DNA of 64,000 nt from Candidatus Pseudomonas phytovorans (GCA_029202525.1 CP119325.1:1648001-1712000), one strand, 5' to 3'; shown: positions 46,047 to 54,230, numbered from the stretch's first letter. Program-made: numbers and translations. Notes: generated by a model from the sequence alone, not told the origin.

Positions 46047-46922
46047 ATGTCCCTGTTTACCCCTTTGCGAGGCCTGCTACTGGCCTGCGTCACCCTGGCA
46101 GGCCCGGCGCTGGCCGCCGAACCGTTGCAACTGGACGTCTACAACCCCGGGCACGAGGCCATTTTCCCCGTCAGCTCGGTGATTGTCAGTGGCGAGCACG
46201 ATGCCGTGCTGGTCGATGCCCAGTTCGGCAAGGCCCAGGCCCAGCAGCTGGTGCAACGCCTGCGCGATGGCGGCAAGCACTTGACCACCATCTACATCAG
46301 CCACGGCGACCCGGACTACTACTTTGGCCTGGACACGCTGACCCAGGCCTTCCCCGATGCCAAGGTGCTGGCTTCTGCCGCCACGGTAGCTCATATCCGC
46401 CAGACCATGGACGCCAAGCTGGCGTACTGGGGGCCGCAGATGGGGGCAGACAAACCGGCGCGGCTGGTGCTGCCGCAGGTACTTGAAGGCAACCACCTGA
46501 CCTTGGAAGGGCAGGCCCTCGATGTCGTTGGCCTGGACGGCCCGCAGCCAGGCCGCAGTTTCGTGTGGATCCCGTCTATAAAGGCGGTGGTCGGTGGCGT
46601 GGTGGTGTCCGAGAACATCCATGTGTGGATGGCTGATACTCAGTCGGCCAAGTCCCATGCCGACTGGCTTGGCACCTTGGCGCACATCGAAGCGCTGGGG
46701 CCGCGCACGGTGATCCCGGGGCACTTCCTCGGAGACAGCAGCCGTTCACTGCAGGCTGTGCGCTTCACGGCCGACTACATTCGTGGGTTCGATGCTGAAG
46801 CGGCCAAGGCGAAAGACGCCAACGCGCTGATCGATGCCATGAAGCAGCGTTACCCGGGCCTGGCCGACGAAAGCTCGCTGGAGCTCGGGGCCAAGGTCGC
46901 CAAGGGTGAGATGAAGTGGTAA
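46047..46922 (+). CDS. Exported MBL-fold metallo-hydrolase-like protein
   Basis: The 291-residue protein has a signal peptide (LLLACVTLAGPALA, cleaved before AEPLQ) and the metallo-beta-lactamase fold order. The usual HxHxDH metal motif reads SHGDPDYYFG, where the second His is Asp and the final His is Tyr; the later PGHF histidine is kept. Metal binding may therefore differ from classic members. It is followed 28 nt later by an oxidoreductase gene and is divergent from a LysR regulator. The substrate is unknown. Confidence 0.82.
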   Translation: MSLFTPLRGLLLACVTLAGPALAAEPLQLDVYNPGHEAIFPVSSVIVSGEHDAVLVDAQFGKAQAQQLVQRLRDGGKHLTTIYISHGDPDYYFGLDTLTQAFPDAKVLASAATVAHIRQTMDAKLAYWGPQMGADKPARLVLPQVLEGNHLTLEGQALDVVGLDGPQPGRSFVWIPSIKAVVGGVVVSENIHVWMADTQSAKSHADWLGTLAHIEALGPRTVIPGHFLGDSSRSLQAVRFTADYIRGFDAEAAKAKDANALIDAMKQRYPGLADESSLELGAKVAKGEMKW

Positions 46923-46950
46923 TTCCGTTCAATTGAGAGAGAGTATTCCC

Positions 46951-47565
46951 ATGAGCAAGATCGCAATCATCGGTGCTACTGGTCGCGCTGGTAGCCAGTT
47001 GCTGGAAGAGGCGCTGCGTCGCGGCCACAGTGTACTGGCCATCGCCCGCGACCCCTCGCAGTTGCAGGGCCGTGAAGGGGTGACCGTCAAGGCGCTGGAT
47101 GCCAAGGACAGTGCAGCCCTGCAAGCGGCGGTAACGGGTGTTGATGCGGTGCTGAGCGCGGCGCATTTCGCCACGATCGAGCCGCAGGCAATCATTGAGC
47201 CGGTCAAGCGAGCCGGGGTAAAGCGCCTGCTGGTGGTGGGTGGTGCCGGCAGCCTGTTGCTACCGTCGGGGCAGCGAGTGATCGACAGCCCGGACTTCCC
47301 GGAAGCCTACAAGGCCGAGGCCACTGCCGGGGGGCGTTTTCTGGAGGCGTTGCAGCGCGAGCCAAGCCTGGACTGGACCTTCCTCTCGCCGTCGGCAGAG
47401 TTTGTTGAAGGGGAACGCAGTGGGCGGTATACGTTGGGCAAGGATCATTTGCTGATTGGTGCGGATGGCAAGAGCTGGATCACCTTTGCCGATTATGCGA
47501 TTGCGATGCTCGACGAGCTGGAGAAACCGCAGCATTCACGTCAGCGGTTCACAGTCGGCTACTGA
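46951..47565 (+). CDS. NAD(P)-binding oxidoreductase (NmrA/YwnB-like)
   Basis: The 204-residue protein starts with a Rossmann glycine motif (KIAIIGATGRAGSQLLEEALRRGH), followed by VVGGAGSL and a C-terminal LIGADGKSWITFADYAIAMLDEL. It belongs to the atypical SDR group with no Tyr-x-x-x-Lys active site visible, so it may act as a reductase or redox sensor. GAGAGAGAG precedes the ATG. It is in a two-gene operon with the metallo-hydrolase-like gene. Confidence 0.85.
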   Translation: MSKIAIIGATGRAGSQLLEEALRRGHSVLAIARDPSQLQGREGVTVKALDAKDSAALQAAVTGVDAVLSAAHFATIEPQAIIEPVKRAGVKRLLVVGGAGSLLLPSGQRVIDSPDFPEAYKAEATAGGRFLEALQREPSLDWTFLSPSAEFVEGERSGRYTLGKDHLLIGADGKSWITFADYAIAMLDELEKPQHSRQRFTVGY

Positions 47566-47568
47566 GTC

Positions 47569-47662
47569 GCCTGCTTCGCGGGCGCGCCCGCTCCCACAGT
47601 TACTGCACAGCTTTCAAATCCTGTGCTGTACCTGTGGGAGCGGGCATGCCCGCGAAGAGGCC
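47569..47662. repeat. Inverted REP pair
   Basis: Two opposite REP copies lie between convergent genes (CGCGGGCGCGCCCGCTCCCA and inverse). Confidence 0.9.
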
Positions 47663-47663
47663 T

Positions 47664-48539
47664 TCACAGGCTGGCCTGGCCCTCCAGCCAATCCAGTAAC
47701 TCCAGCAACCCCGGCGGCAAGCTTCTGGGCTGGCTCACCAGGTAATACCCCTTACCAGTCACCACCTTGAGCGCAAACGGCATGCACAGCCGCCCCCCGC
47801 GCAAGTCATCGCCAATCAGCGACCAGTCGCCAATGGCCACGCCCGTCCCCTGCGAAGCCATGGCCATCGCCATGTCCAGCGTCTCGAAATGCTGCTTGGG
47901 CCCATGAGTGGCCAGCGTCACCCCGGTTGCCTGTAACCACAACTGCCAGTCATGTTCATCCCGCGAGGGGTGCAGCAGCATGTGCCGCGCCAGGTCTTCC
48001 ACTTGCTGCAACGGTATCGGTCCCTCACGCAGCGAGGGTGCGCACACTGGCGTCAGTTGCTCATCGAACAGCTTGCGCACATGCAGCCCGTGATTCGGAG
48101 CATCGCCATAGACCACCGCTGCATCAAAGCCCTCGCGACGAAAATCCACCCCATGCTGCACCGTGGTGGTCAGCTCCACAGGCACATCCGGGCGCAGTGC
48201 CTGCCATTCCATCAGCCGTGGCAACAGCCAGCGCATCACGCAGGTGGGTGCCTTGAGCTGCAAGGTGGCGCTGCGCCCACCCACTTCGTGCACCCCTTGC
48301 TCGACCAGCGCAAACACCTGCTGCACCCGCGGTAGCCAGTCCTGGCCTTCGCGCGTGAGGCTCAATCCGCGAGCCTCACGCTGGAACAGGGCATAACCCA
48401 GGTGCTGTTCGAGGGCTGCGATCTGCCGGCTGACCGCCCCCTGAGTGATGTGCAACTGCTGCCCGGCGCGGGTGAAGTTGCAGTGCTGGGCGGTGACCAG
48501 AAAAGTGTGCAGTGCAGACAAGGGCGGAAGCCGTTTCAT
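47664..48539 (-). CDS. LysR-family regulator (GcvA-like)
   Basis: The 291-residue protein has the helix-turn-helix RLPPLSALHTFLVTAQHCNFTRAGQQLHI with QGAVSRQIAALEQHLGY, typical of the GcvA subgroup. It is divergent from the ThDP-enzyme gene. The 113-nt gap contains an inverted repeat AGCCATG-N9-CATGGCT (48547-48569) beside its own ATG, a fair LysR-type operator. It probably controls the divergent gene. Confidence 0.88.
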   Translation of the reverse strand: MKRLPPLSALHTFLVTAQHCNFTRAGQQLHITQGAVSRQIAALEQHLGYALFQREARGLSLTREGQDWLPRVQQVFALVEQGVHEVGGRSATLQLKAPTCVMRWLLPRLMEWQALRPDVPVELTTTVQHGVDFRREGFDAAVVYGDAPNHGLHVRKLFDEQLTPVCAPSLREGPIPLQQVEDLARHMLLHPSRDEHDWQLWLQATGVTLATHGPKQHFETLDMAMAMASQGTGVAIGDWSLIGDDLRGGRLCMPFALKVVTGKGYYLVSQPRSLPPGLLELLDWLEGQASL

Positions 48540-48546
48540 TGCGATA

Positions 48547-48569
48547 AGCCATGATCACAGAACATGGCT
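48547..48569. promoter_or_regulatory. Putative LysR operator
   Basis: A 7-bp perfect inverted repeat (AGCCATG/CATGGCT) with a 9-nt spacer lies between the LysR gene and the divergent ThDP-enzyme gene. Confidence 0.4.
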
Positions 48570-48652
48570 AGTATGTGTTTTTTTGCATTGTGGCGATAGC
48601 CGTAGCTGGGTCCAATACGGGTAATTTCCAACAAGATCCATGGTGAAACCTG

Positions 48653-50290
48653 ATGGCAACCTGCGGCGAAGTATTGGTCAAACTCCTTGAAGGCTATGGC
48701 GTGGACCATGTCTTCGGCATTCCCGGTGTACATACTGTGGAGCTCTACCGTGGCCTGGCCGGCTCGTCCATTCGCCACATCACCCCACGCCACGAGCAGG
48801 GTGCCGGGTTCATGGCTGACGGCTATGCGCGCACCCGGGGCAAACCCGGGGTGTGCTTCATCATCACTGGCCCGGGCATGACCAATATCACCACCGCGAT
48901 GGGCCAGGCCTATGCCGACTCGATTCCGATGCTGGTGATTTCCAGCGTGCAGTCGCGTGACCAGTTGGGCGGTGGCCGCGGCAAGCTGCACGAGTTGCCC
49001 AACCAGTCAGCGTTGGTGGCGGGCGTGGCGGCGTTTTCCCACACCTTGATGAGTGCTGCGGACCTGCCGCAGGTGCTGGCCCGGGCATTCGCGGTGTTCG
49101 ACAGCGCCCGGCCGCGCCCGGTGCATATCGAGATCCCGCTCGACGTGCTGGTTGAACCGGCCGACCAACTGCTGCCAGGCCGCCCGGTACGTGGCAGCCG
49201 GGCAGGGGCTGCACCTCTGGCCGTGGCGCAGATGGCTGAACGCCTGGCCAATGCTCGCCGGCCTTTGATCCTGGCCGGTGGCGGTGCGCTGGCTGCTGGT
49301 GCAGCGCTGGCGCGCCTGGCCGAACACCTGCAGGCCCCGGTGGCGTTGACCATCAATGCCAAGGGTTTGCTGCCGGCCAGCCACCCGTTGCAGATCGGTT
49401 CGACCCAGTCGCTGCCGGCCACGCGGGCACTGGTGGCAGAAGCCGATGTGGTGCTGGCGATCGGTACCGAATTGGCCGAGACCGACTATGACGTGACCTT
49501 CAAGGGTGGTTTCGAGATCCCGGCCAGCCTGTTGCGCATTGACATCGACCCTGACCAGACCGTGCGCAATTATTTGCCGGAGCTTGCCCTGGTGGCCGAT
49601 GCCGAGCTGGCCGCCGAAGCGCTGCTCGGCGCCTTGCAGGCTCAGCCGCAACCTGTGCACGAAAGCACGTGGGGTGTGGCCCGTGTAGCAGGTCTGCGCC
49701 AGGCACTGGCAGCGGGCTGGGACCAACCCACCTTGAGCCAGACGCGTTTGCTGAGTGCGATCCTCGAACGCTTGCCCAATGCCATTCTGGTGGGTGACTC
49801 GACCCAGCCGGTGTACACCGGCAACCTGACCCTGGACATGGACCAGCCACGTCGCTGGTTCAATGCTTCGACGGGCTATGGCACCCTGGGTTATGCGCTG
49901 CCAGCGGCCATGGGCGCCTGGTTGGGCAGTGCCGAGCAGCTCGACGGGCGTGCGCCTGCCGTGTGCCTGATTGGCGATGGGGGGTTGCAGTTCACCCTGC
50001 CTGAATTGGCCAGTGCCGTAGAGGCGCAGGTGCCGCTGATCGTGCTGCTGTGGAACAACCAGGGGTACGAGGAAATCAAGAAGTACATGGTCAACCGGGC
50101 AATCGAGCCAGTTGGCGTGGATATCCATACCCCGGACTTCATCGGTGTGGCGCGGGCCTTGGGCGCGGCTGCGGAGAACGTAGCGGATGTGGCGCAATTG
50201 CAGGCGGCGCTGGGGCAGGCGGTGGAGCGCAAGGGGCCGACCTTGATTCAGGTGGATCAGAATCAGTGGCAAGGGACAGTTTCAGGTTGA
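48653..50290 (+). CDS. ThDP-dependent decarboxylase / acetolactate synthase-like enzyme
   Basis: The 545-residue protein has the three-domain ThDP enzyme layout. The N-terminal Pyr domain starts GEVLVKLLEGYGVDHVFGIPGVHTVEL and has the catalytic Glu in TPRHEQGAGFMADGYAR; a central domain follows. The C-terminal PP domain has the GDG...N ThDP motif (LIGDGGLQFTLPELASAVEAQVPLIVLLWNNQGY). It resembles AruI (5-guanidino-2-oxopentanoate decarboxylase) of Pseudomonas more than biosynthetic IlvB. The adjacent LysR gene suggests an inducible role. The substrate is not certain. Confidence 0.82.
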   Translation: MATCGEVLVKLLEGYGVDHVFGIPGVHTVELYRGLAGSSIRHITPRHEQGAGFMADGYARTRGKPGVCFIITGPGMTNITTAMGQAYADSIPMLVISSVQSRDQLGGGRGKLHELPNQSALVAGVAAFSHTLMSAADLPQVLARAFAVFDSARPRPVHIEIPLDVLVEPADQLLPGRPVRGSRAGAAPLAVAQMAERLANARRPLILAGGGALAAGAALARLAEHLQAPVALTINAKGLLPASHPLQIGSTQSLPATRALVAEADVVLAIGTELAETDYDVTFKGGFEIPASLLRIDIDPDQTVRNYLPELALVADAELAAEALLGALQAQPQPVHESTWGVARVAGLRQALAAGWDQPTLSQTRLLSAILERLPNAILVGDSTQPVYTGNLTLDMDQPRRWFNASTGYGTLGYALPAAMGAWLGSAEQLDGRAPAVCLIGDGGLQFTLPELASAVEAQVPLIVLLWNNQGYEEIKKYMVNRAIEPVGVDIHTPDFIGVARALGAAAENVADVAQLQAALGQAVERKGPTLIQVDQNQWQGTVSG

Positions 50291-50308
50291 AGTGAAGCTG
50301 TTGTCTGT

Positions 50309-50410
50309 ACCGGCCTCTTCGCGGGTAAACCCGCTCCCACAGGTTTTGCACTAAGGTTGAAATCTGCGCGGTCTCTGTGGGAGCGGGCAAGCCCGCGAAG
50401 AGGCCGGTAC
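50309..50410. repeat. Inverted REP pair
   Basis: Two opposite REP copies lie between convergent genes; the left arm has a TAAAC variant in the core. Confidence 0.88.
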
Positions 50411-50425
50411 AGCCACCAAGAGGTT

Positions 50426-51346
50426 CTAGCCAGCGGTGGCTCTCAATCTGGCCACATCCCGAATCGGCGGTGCACCATACAGCCGGCTGTATTCCCGGCT
50501 GAACTGCGACGGGCTTTCATACCCCACCCGATAGGCCGCAACGGCCGCCTCCAGCCCCTCGTTGAGCATCAACCGCCGCGCCTCTTGCAGGCGCAATTGC
50601 TTTTGGTACTGCAACGGGCTCATCGACGTCACGGCCTTGAAGCGGTGGTGCAAGGTCGAGGTGCTCAGGTTGACCTCACGCGCCAGGTCCTCGATGCGCA
50701 GTGGCTGTTGGTAGTTGTTGTTGAGCCAGGTAATGGCCTGGCACACGCGGTGGGTCTGGCTGTTGGCCAAAGCAATCTCATACAACCGGTAACCCTGCGG
50801 CCCACGCAGCATGCGGTACAGAATCTCCCTGCGGATCAATGGCGCCAGCATCGCGATGTCGCGCGGGGTATCCAACAGGCGGATCAGCCTCAGCAGGGCG
50901 TCGAGCAACGCGGCGTCGGTTTTCTCTACATACAGGCCACGCCCCGAAGGCAGGTTGGGTACCAGCATCGGCCCGCTCTCGGCGATCAGCTGGCTGATCT
51001 CTGCCGGGTCCAGGTCCATGCGCAGGCCCAGGCTGGGGTTCTCCGGGCTGGCGTCGAGCTTCACGCCGCTCAGCGGCAAGGTCACCGAGACCACCATGTA
51101 ATGCAGTGGGTCGTAGGCGTACTGCTCGTCTCCGAGGAACAGGCTTTTGCTCCCCTGGGCAAGGACGCACAGCGCAGGTTGCGCGAAGGTTGGCACCGAG
51201 CGCACGCTTTCGGTGTAGCGCACCAGATACAGGTCATCAATGGCCGATGCCGGGCCGTGCGGCGCGCCGGCGTGGCGGGTAATCAGCTCGGCCAGCTCCA
51301 GGCGCTGCAATTCCAGGGTCGGGTCGGTGGACGTGGCGGTGGTCAT
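50426..51346 (-). CDS. AraC-family regulator with AraC_N (cupin-like) domain
   Basis: The 306-residue protein has an N-terminal AraC_N-type region (LELQRLELAELITRHAGAPHGPASAIDDLYLVRYT; SLFLGDEQYAYDPLHYMVVSVTLPLSG). The C-terminal double helix-turn-helix is RIEDLAREVNLSTSTLHHRFKAVTSMSPLQYQKQLRLQEARRLM and AYRVGYESPSQFSREYSRLYG. It is divergent from a small monooxygenase gene, with a 40-bp perfect palindrome between them. Inducer unknown. Confidence 0.9.
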   Translation of the reverse strand: MTTATSTDPTLELQRLELAELITRHAGAPHGPASAIDDLYLVRYTESVRSVPTFAQPALCVLAQGSKSLFLGDEQYAYDPLHYMVVSVTLPLSGVKLDASPENPSLGLRMDLDPAEISQLIAESGPMLVPNLPSGRGLYVEKTDAALLDALLRLIRLLDTPRDIAMLAPLIRREILYRMLRGPQGYRLYEIALANSQTHRVCQAITWLNNNYQQPLRIEDLAREVNLSTSTLHHRFKAVTSMSPLQYQKQLRLQEARRLMLNEGLEAAVAAYRVGYESPSQFSREYSRLYGAPPIRDVARLRATAG

Positions 51347-51417
51347 GATGGGTTTCCTCTACTGACCGACGCAGCATAGGTTTGGGCAAAGACGGGCGCT
51401 AGTCGAAAGCTGCACAT

Positions 51418-51457
51418 CGATTGCCTGATCCTGCCGCGCTGCAGGATCAGGCAATCG
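51418..51457. promoter_or_regulatory. 40-bp perfect palindrome between AraC and monooxygenase genes
   Basis: Two 17-bp perfectly complementary arms (CGATTGCCTGATCCTGC and its inverse) flank a CGCGCT loop. The element lies 71 nt upstream of the AraC gene start and 91 nt upstream of the monooxygenase start. It lacks a T-run and is not a REP, so it is more likely an operator or an RNA hairpin. Confidence 0.7.
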
Positions 51458-51548
51458 GCGAGCAGTAATGGCCTAGCACGCCGCGCGGGTGAGCCCCTAA
51501 CCTTGGCAGCCTGGCTTTTCCGTCCGCCTGCTTCAAGGAGATTGCGCA

Positions 51549-51842
51549 ATGACCCTAAAACAACCGGTCACCCATCTTGCTTTCATTCGTGCCAGCTGCG
51601 GGCGCTCGGCAGAGCTGGGCGCGCGCCTGCGCGACCTGCTCGAACCTTCGCGGCGTGCGCCAGGTTGCCTGAGTTTCACGGTGCAGCGTTCACAGGCTGA
51701 TGCGGACCTGTGGTTGCTCAGTGGCAGCTGGCAGGATCAGCAGGCGATGAGTGGCTACTTTGCCTCGCCGACCCTGGATGTGTTTGGCGAGCTGGTGCAG
51801 GCGCGGGTGGTCAGCAGCCTGGACTTGCATACCTTCGATTGA
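51549..51842 (+). CDS. ABM-domain quinol monooxygenase-like protein
   Basis: The 97-residue protein has the ferredoxin-like antibiotic biosynthesis monooxygenase fold: THLAFIRASCGRSAELGARLRDLLEPSRRAPGCLSFTVQRS, then WLLSGSWQDQQAMSGYFASPTL. Family members such as YgiN act on quinols without cofactor, usually as dimers. AAGGAG about 14 nt upstream supports the ATG. It is divergent from the AraC regulator and may be its target. Confidence 0.8.
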   Translation: MTLKQPVTHLAFIRASCGRSAELGARLRDLLEPSRRAPGCLSFTVQRSQADADLWLLSGSWQDQQAMSGYFASPTLDVFGELVQARVVSSLDLHTFD

Positions 51843-51891
51843 GCGTGGATGAGGTAAAGTGACGGCCTTGTTCAACCAAGCGGATAGCGAC

Positions 51892-52125
51892 ATGGCACGT
51901 AGGGAATTCACTCATTTCGAAGCGGTCTCGGCGATGGTGCCGGTGGACGGTGGCGGCTACAACGCGGCCATTGCGGTCAAGGCCCTGAACATGGGCGGTG
52001 CGCCGCGCTTCCACAAGGTTCTCGACGGGCAGTTGTTCAAGGGCGCCGTGGCTGCCGACGAAGCTGCCACGGCCGAGCTACAACGCCTGCAAGGCGTCAG
52101 CGAAGAGGGTGAGCTGGTCTGGTGA
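51892..52125 (+). CDS. Small conserved hypothetical protein
   Basis: The 77-residue protein begins MARREFTHFEAVSAMVPVDGG, then has a central VKALNMGGAPRFHKVLDGQLF and an acidic C terminus. There is no signal peptide or membrane segment, and no domain I can name. It begins 50 nt after the monooxygenase stop. Its stop codon directly abuts that of the convergent flavin reductase gene, with no base between. Confidence 0.65.
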   Translation: MARREFTHFEAVSAMVPVDGGGYNAAIAVKALNMGGAPRFHKVLDGQLFKGAVAADEAATAELQRLQGVSEEGELVW

Positions 52126-52731
52126 TCAGGCCGGCGGGCGGGCCATCTTGAACAGGTTGCCCAGTTCGAAATAGTCCGCCGGGCCACCACCACGCAGGAT
52201 CGGTTCGGCGGCGGCGGTATCGTAGATACCGTTTTTCAGCAGGTGCTCGGCAATGTGCACCGCCACCACTTCACCGAGGATCAGCCAGCTGGGTACCAGT
52301 TCCTGGTCGGCCCGCTTGAGCTGGACGATCTGGGTGACCTTGCACTCGAACGCCACCGGGGTTTCGCCTACGCGGGGCACGCCGACGATGCTCGATGGCG
52401 TAGCGGTCAGGCCGCTCAATTCGAACTCGCTCACCCCGGCAGCAACCGGCGCGCAGCTCTGGTTCATCTGCTCGGCCAGTGGGCGGGTGGCCAGGTTCCA
52501 GACGAATTCGCCGGTCTGCTCGATGTTGTTCAGGCTGTCTTTGCGCCCGACGCTGCAGAAACCGATGATCGGTGGGATGTAGTTGAATGCGTTGAAGAAG
52601 CTGTAGGGCGCCAGGTTCAGGCGGCCTTCGCGGTCGTGCGAGGAAATCCAGCCGATCGGGCGGGGGCCGACGATGGCGTTGAACGGGTCGTGGGGCAGGC
52701 CGTGGCCTTTGGCAGGTTCGTAGTAATACAT
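52126..52731 (-). CDS. Flavin reductase-like FMN-binding protein
   Basis: The 201-residue protein has the split-barrel FMN-binding fold of the flavin reductase family: FNAIVGPRPIGWISSHDREGRLNLAPYSFFNAFNYIPP, then NLATRPLAEQMNQSCAPV and VAFECKVTQIVQL. The start at 52731 (MYYYEPAKG) fits family length; an upstream in-frame Met would add 27 unlikely residues. It may supply reduced FMN to an oxygenase, but no partner is adjacent. Confidence 0.85.
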   Translation of the reverse strand: MYYYEPAKGHGLPHDPFNAIVGPRPIGWISSHDREGRLNLAPYSFFNAFNYIPPIIGFCSVGRKDSLNNIEQTGEFVWNLATRPLAEQMNQSCAPVAAGVSEFELSGLTATPSSIVGVPRVGETPVAFECKVTQIVQLKRADQELVPSWLILGEVVAVHIAEHLLKNGIYDTAAAEPILRGGGPADYFELGNLFKMARPPA

Positions 52732-52849
52732 CTGTGCTGGGCTTGTTGGCCCTACCTCCTGGTGGACAAGGTGCCTAGTGTGCCAAGCCTGTGCTCGCCT
52801 GCAAATGATCAAGCCCGGCCAAAGCCGGGCTGGTTGCTCGCATCAGGTT

Positions 52850-53137
52850 TCAGCTGATGCGGTGGGCGTTGGTGCGGTCGAAGCCGTCTTCGGCGAAGCG
52901 TTGGCCGCCAGTGCGGTCGAAACCGTCTTCGGCGAAGCGTTGGCCGCCAGTGCGGTCGAAGCCGTCTTCAGCGAAGCGTTGACCACCGGTACGGTCGAAG
53001 CCGTCTTCAGCGTAGCTGGCGGACTGGGTTTGAGCCGCGGCAAAGGTGTGTGCGTTGGTGCGATCGAAGCCATCTTCGGCAAATGCGCCAGCAGCGAAAA
53101 CCGAGAGGGCCAGGGTGAGGATCAGTTTGTTTTTCAT
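52850..53137 (-). CDS. Secreted AEDGFDRT-repeat protein
   Basis: The 95-residue protein starts with a clear Sec signal peptide (MKNKLILTLALSVFAAGAFA, cleaved before EDGF). The mature part of about 75 residues is almost entirely repeats. There are five copies of EDGFDRT, three of them within identical 13-residue units AEDGFDRTGGQRF; the first and last copies are followed by NAH instead of GGQ. The mature chain has no cysteine. Aspartate is frequent and could bind metal ions; this is inference. GGAGC precedes the ATG. I recognise small Pseudomonas exported proteins of similar style, but no function is established. Confidence 0.85.
   Translation of the reverse strand: MKNKLILTLALSVFAAGAFAEDGFDRTNAHTFAAAQTQSASYAEDGFDRTGGQRFAEDGFDRTGGQRFAEDGFDRTGGQRFAEDGFDRTNAHRIS
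52876..53010. repeat. 39-bp coding tandem repeat
   Basis: Full copies lie at 52876-52914, 52915-52953 and 52954-52992; a partial copy begins at 52993. The first two copies differ at only one base, which suggests recent slippage or duplication. They encode the 13-residue unit of the secreted protein. Confidence 0.9.
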
Positions 53138-53477
53138 GGTCGTTGCTCCAGGGGTGGGAGGTTGTTTGTTTCTATGGGTTTAATGCTACGCCGATTAATT
53201 TGATTAAAAAGCGCAAAAAATAGCATCTAAAAATCGAATTAATAGATGTATTTAGGCGCGCTTCGCATGAGTCAGGCAGTGGTGTCATGCATTGGCCGCA
53301 TGCCCTCGCGTCGTCGTTTCGTCAGCCATTGCAGCTTGAGGGGCGTGAATTAATGGGGCGTTAAGAACGAATTATCTTGTTTCAAAGTCCGATCAACGCT
53401 TTTTTCATACATCACCAACCGATTTTTCAGACGCTGCTCAGCACCATCGCCGCACCTCAAACTGGAGCGGCACAACA
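53138..53477. other. AT-rich intergenic region, 340 nt
   Basis: No gene is seen. The region is clearly richer in A and T than the rest of the window, especially 53185-53260 (runs such as AAAAAATAGC and GAATTAATAG). It separates the repeat-protein gene from a membrane-protein gene transcribed the other way, so it must hold two promoters. It is a plausible binding region for an MvaT-type protein. Confidence 0.5.
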
Positions 53478-54230
53478 ATGAACAAACTCCCGCAAATCAC
53501 CTTGGCCTTCTGGGTCATGAAGATCTGCGCTACCACCCTGGGCGAAACGGCAGGCGACTTGCTGTCGATGACGTTGAACATCGGCTATGCACTCAGCTCG
53601 TTGATGCTGATCAGCGTGTTCCTGCTGACCTTGGTCGGCCAGCTCTACTCGCGCCGCTACCACCCGATGCTGTACTGGCTGGTGATTCTGTCCACCAGTA
53701 CCGCTGGCACCACCATGTCCGACTTCATGGACCGCACCCTGGGCCTGGGCTATGCCACAGGTTCGGTCCTGCTCATCGGTATCCTGCTGCTGACCTTCCT
53801 GGTCTGGCGCCTGAGCGGTAACCCACTGGATGTCACCCGCATCAAGAACCGGTCGGGCGAGCTGTTTTACTGGGTAGCGATCCTGTTTTCCAACACGCTT
53901 GGCACCGCCCTGGGGGATTACCTGGCCGATGATTCGGGGCTTGGCTTTGCCGGCGGCGCGCTGTTTATCGGCAGCGCCATTGCATTGGTGGTTGTGGCCC
54001 GCTACTGGACGCGCATCCCGGGCGTGGTGTTGTTCTGGGTGGCATTTGTACTCACTCGCCCGTTTGGCGCCACTTTGGGCGATTTCCTTACCAAGCCTCA
54101 TGAAAAGGGCGGCCTGGACTTCGGCACCATCGGGTCGTCGGCTGTGTTGGGCGGGGTGCTGCTGGTGCTGGTGCTGATGGCCAGCTGGTACCAGCGCCGT
54201 GAGCCGCGTCAGGCGCTGGAGATGTCCTGA
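53478..54230 (+). CDS. Multi-pass membrane protein with four internal repeats (COG4705-like)
   Basis: The 250-residue protein has about eight hydrophobic helices. Four copies of a short motif end in an aspartate near helix starts: TTLGETAGD (D27), STAGTTMSD (D82), NTLGTALGD (D147) and RPFGATLGD (D202). Several are followed by a GLG/GLD loop and another helix. This four-fold pseudosymmetry and the buried acidic residues suggest a small channel or transporter. The family is annotated only as a predicted membrane protein. Its last 22 nt overlap the end of the convergent fic gene. Confidence 0.8.
   Translation: MNKLPQITLAFWVMKICATTLGETAGDLLSMTLNIGYALSSLMLISVFLLTLVGQLYSRRYHPMLYWLVILSTSTAGTTMSDFMDRTLGLGYATGSVLLIGILLLTFLVWRLSGNPLDVTRIKNRSGELFYWVAILFSNTLGTALGDYLADDSGLGFAGGALFIGSAIALVVVARYWTRIPGVVLFWVAFVLTRPFGATLGDFLTKPHEKGGLDFGTIGSSAVLGGVLLVLVLMASWYQRREPRQALEMS

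Noticed and set aside
52876..53010. Regular 39-bp repeats considered as a CRISPR array
   Set aside because: The units are contiguous with no spacers and translate in frame to the repeats of a secreted protein.
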